This document shows positions 15,671 through 20,573 of a stretch of DNA of 20,573 nt, piece by piece. The DNA comes from Bacteroidota bacterium (GTDB taxonomy: Bacteria > Bacteroidota > Bacteroidia > Flavobacteriales > Flavobacteriaceae): contig JAJYTI010000010.1 of assembly GCA_021793135.1 (NCBI GenBank), positions 1 to 20,573 on the forward strand. The letters run 5' to 3'. Below the pieces are notes generated by a model that was given only the letters and a program-made list of their open reading frames with translations, searched no databases and had not been told where the DNA came from. The translations under genes and the position numbers were made by a program. Position 1 is the first letter of the stretch; the number at the start of each line of letters is the position of its first letter.

Positions 15671-16357
15671 TTAGAAATTTGGGCTATGACTATACTCTCC
15701 GTAGAAATTGTTTAGAACTTCTATAACCTCTTCTGATGTGTCTACAATATTGAAAAGATGAATGTCTTCTGGAGAAATCATTTTCTCTTCAATTAATGTA
15801 CTTTTTACCCATTCGAAAAGTCCTCCCCAGAACTCTTTTCCAACTAAAATAATAGGGAATTTATCGATTTTTAAGGTTTGGATAAGTGTAATCGCTTCAA
15901 ATAACTCATCTAAAGTACCAAATCCACCTGGCATTACTACAAAACCTTGCGAATATTTTACTAACATTACCTTTCTTACAAAGAAATAATCAAAGTTTAT
16001 GTTTTTATCATGATCGATATATGGATTGCTTTCTTGTTCAAAAGGTAGCGTGATATTTATCCCTACAGAACAACCACCATTTTCATGAGCACCTTTGTTT
16101 GCAGCTTCCATAATACCAGGACCACCTCCGGTGATCACCCCGTATCCATTCTCAGTTATTTTCTTAGCAATTTCTGTTGCTAGTAGATAATATTTATTTT
16201 CAGGCTTTAAACGAGCTGAACCGAATACCGATACACATGGACCTATTTTACTGAGTTTTTCGTAACCTTTTACAAACTCACCCATTATTTTAAATATCGC
16301 CCATGAATCGTTGGATTTAATATCTGTCCAGTTTTTTGATTGCAATGTATTTTCCAT
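15671..16357 (-). CDS. LOG family protein (TIGR00730), putative nucleoside 5'-monophosphate phosphoribohydrolase
   Basis: LOG proteins cleave the N-glycosidic bond of nucleoside 5'-monophosphates; plant members free active cytokinins, while bacterial ones act on AMP or related nucleotides. The 228-residue protein has the Rossmann-type start CVSVFGSARL at 41-50, VITGGGPGIMEAANKGA at 74-90 and the signature PGGFGTLDE at 143-151 with the catalytic Glu. The N-terminal part (about 1-40) is helical and longer than in the minimal LOG proteins. It begins six bases after the uvrA stop and is clearly in the same transcript. Why a nucleotide hydrolase accompanies uvrA is not known to me; a nucleotide-salvage link is inference. 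Confidence 0.92.
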   Translation of the reverse strand: MENTLQSKNWTDIKSNDSWAIFKIMGEFVKGYEKLSKIGPCVSVFGSARLKPENKYYLLATEIAKKITENGYGVITGGGPGIMEAANKGAHENGGCSVGINITLPFEQESNPYIDHDKNINFDYFFVRKVMLVKYSQGFVVMPGGFGTLDELFEAITLIQTLKIDKFPIILVGKEFWGGLFEWVKSTLIEEKMISPEDIHLFNIVDTSEEVIEVLNNFYGEYSHSPNF

Positions 16358-16363
16358 TTTATT

Positions 16364-19204
16364 CTATAATTTTAATTCTTTCTTTAAATATTTAGCCGTG
16401 TGGCTCTTTTTGTTTTCTGCTAGCTCTTCTGGTGTACCTTGAGCTACTAGGGTACCACCGGCTTTTCCACCTTCAGGACCAATGTCTAATAAGAAATCCA
16501 TAGACTTTATTACATCTAGGTTATGTTCGATAATAAGTACAGTATTACCTTTATTTACTAGTTTGTCTAAAACATGCATTAAGGTACGAATATCTTCGAA
16601 ATGAAGACCCGTTGTAGGCTCATCCAAGATATAAATAGTGTTTCCAGTATCGCGTTTAGACAATTCGGTGGCTAGCTTAATTCTTTGTGCTTCTCCTCCC
16701 GATAGGGTGGTAGATTGTTGGCCTAAAGTTATATATCCTAGACCTACATCTTGTATTGTTTTTAGCTTTCTGTATATTTTCGGAATTGGTTCAAAAAACT
16801 CTACTGCTTCATGAATCGTCATATTTAGCACATCCGAAATGTTTTTTCCTTTATATCGGATTTCTAATGTTTCACGATTAAAACGTTTTCCTTGACAGGT
16901 TTCGCATTCTACATGTACATCGGGCAAAAAGTTCATTTCTATAACACGAACTCCAGCACCACGACAAGTTTCGCAACGACCACCTTTTACATTAAAACTA
17001 AATCTCCCAGGTTTATACCCGCGAATGCTCGATTCTGGAAGTTTTGCAAATAGACTTCGAATTTCGGAAAATACTCCAGAATATGTAGCAGGATTAGAAC
17101 GTGGAGTTCTTCCAATTGGAGATTGGTTAATTTCTATTACCTTATCTAAATGCTCTAATCCACTAATCTTTTTGTAAGGTAGAGGTTTCTTTACTCCATT
17201 AAAAAAGTGTGCATTTAGAATAGGGTAGAGGGTTTGGTTTATCAATGAAGATTTTCCGCTTCCCGATACGCCAGTAATTCCTACCATCATTCCTAATGGA
17301 ATTTCTATATCTACATTTTTCAGGTTATTTCCTGTAGCACCTTCTAGTTTTAATGTTTTACCATTTCCTTTTCTACGCTCTTTTGGAATTTCTATTTCTT
17401 TAGTTCCATTTATGTATTGCGCAGTAAGAGTGTCGGACTCCGCCAATTCTTTTGGTGTTCCTGTAGATACTATTTGACCGCCATTTTTCCCAGCAGCAGG
17501 ACCTATGTCAATAACATAATCTGCTTCTAAAATCATGTCTTTATCATGCTCTACAACTATTATAGAGTTTCCAATATCTCTTAGTTTGATTAAAGATTGA
17601 ATCAATCTATCATTATCACGTTGGTGTAATCCAATACTTGGTTCGTCTAGAATATATAGTACACCTACAAGTTGGGAACCGATTTGAGTCGCTAAACGAA
17701 TACGTTGTGCTTCTCCACCTGATAAGGAACGTGAGCTTCTACCTAAAGATAAATAACCAAGCCCTACATCTAATAAGAATTGTAATCGAGTAGAAACTTC
17801 TTTAATAATCTCTAAAGCGATTTTCTTCTGTGCTTCGTTGAGTTGTTCTGGTAATGCATCCATCCATTCTTTAAGATCACCAATATCCATCGCAGATAGT
17901 TCTGCAATATTCTTCTCGGCAATTTTAAAGTATAACGACTCTTTTTTTACTCTTCCACCATTACATTCAGGGCACTTTACTTTGTTCATAAAGTCTTTTG
18001 CCCAACGTTTAAGCTTGGTAGAGCTGTTTTCGTCGTAAGTGTTTTTTATAAATGGAATTAAACCTTCAAAATCGATTTGATGAGTTCTTGTAATTCCTAA
18101 GTTTTGTGATTTATGCTCAAACTTCTCATGTATTCCGTTCAGTATAGCATCTTTTGCTTCTTCGGGAATATCTTTAAATGGATCGCTTAATTTAAATGAA
18201 AAGCGTTGTGCAAGTAATTCTAATTGTTTGTATATCCATTTGCTCTTCTGAATATTATCACCATGCGGAGCTAAAGCACCTTGGTTAATTGATAAAGAAG
18301 GGTCTGGGATTATTTTATTAATATCTACTTCACGTAAAGTACCTAAACCTTTACAGTTTGGACACATCCCTTTAGGGGAGTTGAATGAGAAGCTATTTGG
18401 TTCTGGTTGAGGATATGATATACCAGTAGTAGGACACATTAGTGCTCTACTAAAATATCGAACTTTGTGCGTATCGTGATCTTCAATCATTAAGGTATCA
18501 TCTCCATGATACATAGCTGTTTGAATACTTTCTGCCAATCGTTTGTCACTATCTTGGCTTTCATCAATTAAAAGTCTATCGATAACAATTTCTATATCGT
18601 GTGTTTTGTATCGATCCACTTTCATCCCGACAGTTATGTCTTGTATTTCCCCATCGATACGTACTTTAACAAAACCTTGTCTAGCAATTTGCTCAAACAA
18701 TTCGCGATAGTGTCCTTTTCTGCTACGTACTACTGGAGCTAGGATATTTATTCGTTTTCCAACAAAATCTTTTTTGATGAGGTCACCGATTTGTTGGTCC
18801 GTGTAACTCACCATTTTCTCTCCAGTATTCATACTATATGCAATTCCTGCACGTGCATAGAGCAAACGTAAAAAGTCATACACCTCAGTAATTGTTCCTA
18901 CAGTAGATCGTGGACTTTTACTCGTGGTTTTTTGTTCTATCGCAATTACAGGAGATAATCCTTCTATTTTATCGACATCTGGTCGTTCTAAGCTTCCTAA
19001 AAATTGTCTGGCGTAGGCAGAGAAGGTTTCAATATAGCGTCGTTGGCCCTCTGCATAAATCGTATCGAATGCCAAAGAAGACTTCCCACTCCCGGAAAGT
19101 CCTGTGATTACTACTAATTGTTCTCTTGGTATACGTATATCTATGTTCTTTAAATTGTGAACACGTGCACCATATACCTCAATGAATCCTTCATTTTTTA
19201 CCAT
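16364..19204 (-). CDS. uvrA: Excinuclease ABC subunit A
   Basis: UvrA is the damage-sensing ATPase of nucleotide excision repair; a dimer loads UvrB at the lesion. The 946-residue protein has both ABC modules: Walker A GLSGSGKSS at 35-43, signature LSGGEAQRIRLATQ near 494-507 and ILDEPSIGLH in the first; GITGVSGSGKSS near 660, LSGGEAQRIKLATEL and ILDEPTTGLHFEDI in the second. The C-terminal zinc module CETCRGAG...CETCQGKRF is intact, as is CPECNGGR in the signature domain. The first zinc module has Cys257 but Thr260 in place of the second Cys (CPTTG), with CPNC at 281-284. I use ATG 19204 rather than the TTG at 19213, because that TTG is part of the promoter -7 element. uvrB and uvrC are not in the window. 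The gene leads an operon with the LOG protein six bases downstream. Confidence 0.97.
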   Translation of the reverse strand: MVKNEGFIEVYGARVHNLKNIDIRIPREQLVVITGLSGSGKSSLAFDTIYAEGQRRYIETFSAYARQFLGSLERPDVDKIEGLSPVIAIEQKTTSKSPRSTVGTITEVYDFLRLLYARAGIAYSMNTGEKMVSYTDQQIGDLIKKDFVGKRINILAPVVRSRKGHYRELFEQIARQGFVKVRIDGEIQDITVGMKVDRYKTHDIEIVIDRLLIDESQDSDKRLAESIQTAMYHGDDTLMIEDHDTHKVRYFSRALMCPTTGISYPQPEPNSFSFNSPKGMCPNCKGLGTLREVDINKIIPDPSLSINQGALAPHGDNIQKSKWIYKQLELLAQRFSFKLSDPFKDIPEEAKDAILNGIHEKFEHKSQNLGITRTHQIDFEGLIPFIKNTYDENSSTKLKRWAKDFMNKVKCPECNGGRVKKESLYFKIAEKNIAELSAMDIGDLKEWMDALPEQLNEAQKKIALEIIKEVSTRLQFLLDVGLGYLSLGRSSRSLSGGEAQRIRLATQIGSQLVGVLYILDEPSIGLHQRDNDRLIQSLIKLRDIGNSIIVVEHDKDMILEADYVIDIGPAAGKNGGQIVSTGTPKELAESDTLTAQYINGTKEIEIPKERRKGNGKTLKLEGATGNNLKNVDIEIPLGMMVGITGVSGSGKSSLINQTLYPILNAHFFNGVKKPLPYKKISGLEHLDKVIEINQSPIGRTPRSNPATYSGVFSEIRSLFAKLPESSIRGYKPGRFSFNVKGGRCETCRGAGVRVIEMNFLPDVHVECETCQGKRFNRETLEIRYKGKNISDVLNMTIHEAVEFFEPIPKIYRKLKTIQDVGLGYITLGQQSTTLSGGEAQRIKLATELSKRDTGNTIYILDEPTTGLHFEDIRTLMHVLDKLVNKGNTVLIIEHNLDVIKSMDFLLDIGPEGGKAGGTLVAQGTPEELAENKKSHTAKYLKKELKL

Positions 19205-19210
19205 AGTCTG

Positions 19211-19218
19211 CAAAGATA
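19211..19218 (-). promoter_or_regulatory. Promoter -7 element of the uvrA operon, just before the start codon
   Basis: On the minus strand the bases read TATCTTTG, a perfect TAnnTTTG. Only six bases separate it from the uvrA ATG at 19204, so the predicted transcript start lies at or within about three bases of the start codon. No clear -33 TTG is seen at the usual spacing. Confidence 0.55.
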
Positions 19219-19339
19219 CTCAAATCAATTGAAAAAGTATATTTTGTAAGTTTCTAGTTTCAATTTTAGACTTAAATAAAAGTCAATTCACAAAGTTGAT
19301 TTATACATACTTTTCGAAGTAATTGTAGAGTCGGAATTT

Positions 19340-19347
19340 TACTTTTG
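19340..19347 (+). promoter_or_regulatory. Promoter -7 element for the ABC exporter gene
   Basis: TACTTTTG matches TAnnTTTG. It would give a leader of about 160 nt to the ATG at 19512. A TTG at 19323-19325 is only 14 bases upstream, closer than usual. The leader holds a small hairpin (TATAaGTG near 19443-19450 against CACTATA at 19458-19464) and an AT-rich stretch; nothing else stands out in this 300-base gap. Confidence 0.45.
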
Positions 19348-19511
19348 TAGATTGAAAAAATATCCAATCGAATATCCCAAAGATATAACCTGTTTATCTG
19401 TTTAAATTAAATTAAATTTACATTTTTTAAATACTACACGAGTATAAGTGGTTCTATCACTATATTTTATAGATGTTTTGTAGGATCGCTAATGGGTAAG
19501 TTTATATAGTT

Positions 19512-20573
19512 ATGAATTCTAAGAAGAATAAATCTCCATTTTATCAACTGCTTAAATACATGCGTCCTTTTAGAACAAAGGTGATTTGGGCTACTATTTT
19601 TTCTGTATTAAATAAAATATTCGATTTGGCGCCACCAGTGTTAATTGGTGCTGCAGTAGATGTGGTGGTAAAAGGAGATGAAAGTTTAATTTCTCGTTTC
19701 GGAATTAGTGATCCTAAAGAACAATTGATTTGGTTAGCAGGAGTTACTGCTATTGTGTGGATATTAGAATCTTTTTTCGAGTATCTATTTAAAATATATT
19801 GGCGTGATTTAGCACAGTATGTTCAAGATAGTTTGCGTAAGGATGCTTACGCCAATATGCAAAAACAAGAAATGGCATTTTTTGAAGATAAATCCTCAGG
19901 AGATTTAATTTCTATATTAAATGATGATATCAATCAATTAGAACGTTTTTTGGATCATGGTGCAAACGATATCATTCAAGTAATTATTACGGTACTTGTG
20001 ATAGGCTCGGTATTTATTTTCTCTGCACCCGAAATTGCTTGGATGGCGATATTACCAATGCCTTTTATTATATGGGGATCTATTTGGTTTCAAAGGAAGT
20101 TAGAGCCACGTTATAGTGTGGTACGAGAGAAAGCTGGCCAAAATAGTTCACAATTAGTAAATAATCTTGGTGGAATGGCAACCATAAAGAGTTTTGGGAC
20201 CGAAACTTATGAAAATGAGCGAATTGCTAAAACCTCTGGCGAATATAGAGAAGCCAACGAGCGTGTTATTCGTTTAAGCTCTGCCTTTGTACCATTAATC
20301 CGAATGCTTATTCTAATAGGATTTATCGGGATTTTAGTATTTGCAGGTATTCAGGCTTTAGAAGGCACTATGGCAGTGGGACTTTATAGTGTATTGATAT
20401 TTGTAACTCAACGACTGCTCTGGCCCATGACACGCCTTGGCGAAACCTTTGATTTATATCAGCGAGCTATGGCTAGTACAAAACGAGTAATGACGCTTTT
20501 AGAAACCAAAGAAATTTTGCCAGATGGGGATATCATGCTTGATAAATCTCTAGTTAAAGGGCATTACGAAATT
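19512..20573 (+). CDS. ABC transporter, fused permease/ATPase exporter (type 1), C-terminal ATPase part missing
   Basis: An open frame runs from ATG 19512 to the window edge, 354 residues, so the nucleotide-binding domain is almost wholly outside. The visible part is a type 1 exporter membrane domain. MNSKKNKSPFYQLLKYMRPFRTKVIWATIFSVLNKIFD leads into the first span; the coupling-helix region has SGDLISILNDDINQLERFLDHG near 133-154; NSSQLVNNLGGMATIKSFGTE lies near 215-235; and MTRLGETFDLYQRAMASTKRVMTLLE near 308-333 leads toward the ATPase domain. Such half-transporters work as homodimers or heterodimers and export lipids, drugs or peptides. The MsbA-like layout suggests a lipid or multidrug substrate, which is inference. 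It is divergent from uvrA across a 307-base gap. There are no neighbours in view that would point to a substrate. Confidence 0.9.
   Translation, partial: MNSKKNKSPFYQLLKYMRPFRTKVIWATIFSVLNKIFDLAPPVLIGAAVDVVVKGDESLISRFGISDPKEQLIWLAGVTAIVWILESFFEYLFKIYWRDLAQYVQDSLRKDAYANMQKQEMAFFEDKSSGDLISILNDDINQLERFLDHGANDIIQVIITVLVIGSVFIFSAPEIAWMAILPMPFIIWGSIWFQRKLEPRYSVVREKAGQNSSQLVNNLGGMATIKSFGTETYENERIAKTSGEYREANERVIRLSSAFVPLIRMLILIGFIGILVFAGIQALEGTMAVGLYSVLIFVTQRLLWPMTRLGETFDLYQRAMASTKRVMTLLETKEILPDGDIMLDKSLVKGHYEI

Noticed and set aside
19378..19385. A second TATCTTTG on the minus strand, about 175 bases before uvrA.
   Set aside because: It fits the -7 consensus, but no -33 element is visible and a closer perfect element exists; kept only as an alternative uvrA promoter.
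1..20573. CRISPR arrays, insertion sequences, prophage, tRNA/rRNA genes, toxin-antitoxin or other defence systems.
   Set aside because: No spaced repeats, transposase or integrase motifs, tRNA-like folds or known defence domains were seen; every long frame belongs to a conserved housekeeping or flavobacterial family.

Overview
The window looks like an ordinary chromosomal stretch from a member of the Flavobacteriaceae (phylum Bacteroidota). The evidence is an AT-rich sequence, several close matches to the Bacteroidota promoter -7 element TAnnTTTG, a secreted protein with a type IX secretion (T9SS) C-terminal sorting domain, a fused E1 alpha/beta 2-oxoacid dehydrogenase, and small families typical of flavobacteria (a LETM1-like protein, DUF6122, a secreted CarboxypepD_reg-like protein). 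I saw no tRNA, rRNA, CRISPR array, insertion sequence, phage gene or toxin module, and base composition does not shift in a way that suggests an island.

Layout, left to right. (1) Positions 1-1736, minus strand: a LETM1-like protein cut by the window edge, preceded by a sirtuin deacylase. (2) Positions 1773-3013, plus strand: a TrmH-type SPOUT RNA methyltransferase (GTG start) overlapping rdgB by 4 bases. (3) Positions 3014-3400: a gap with a strong promoter and a structured leader of about 160 nt in front of a DEAD-box RNA helicase (3401-5185). (4) Positions 5242-6425: a secreted CarboxypepD_reg-like protein, a clear terminator, and a DUF6122 membrane protein whose end overlaps rlmH, which runs the other way. 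(5) Positions 6997-9220: a tightly coupled trio, nadC, a YihY/BrkB membrane protein and a secreted DUF2147 protein, each joined by a 4-base ATGA overlap and closed by a terminator. (6) Positions 9280-11727: priA, ending at a bidirectional terminator shared with the convergent fused E1 gene (11787-14174, minus). (7) Positions 14399-19204, minus strand: an operon running uvrA, a LOG-family protein and a T9SS-exported nuclease/phosphatase-fold protein. (8) From 19512, plus strand: an ABC exporter cut by the right edge.

Most genes serve housekeeping: nucleotide-pool cleaning (RdgB), RNA modification and remodelling (TrmH, RlmH, DEAD helicase), NAD synthesis and NAD-dependent deacylation (NadC, sirtuin), replication restart and excision repair (PriA, UvrA), and 2-oxoacid oxidation (fused E1). 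I did not find a convincing new multi-gene system. The points most worth a second look are the structured leader of the helicase mRNA, a uvrA promoter placed so that its mRNA should be almost leaderless, a reciprocal Asp/Asn exchange at the predicted Mg-ThDP ligands of the E1 enzyme, and two terminators sitting about ten bases before the next start codon with the same TTTAGTTTATG junction.
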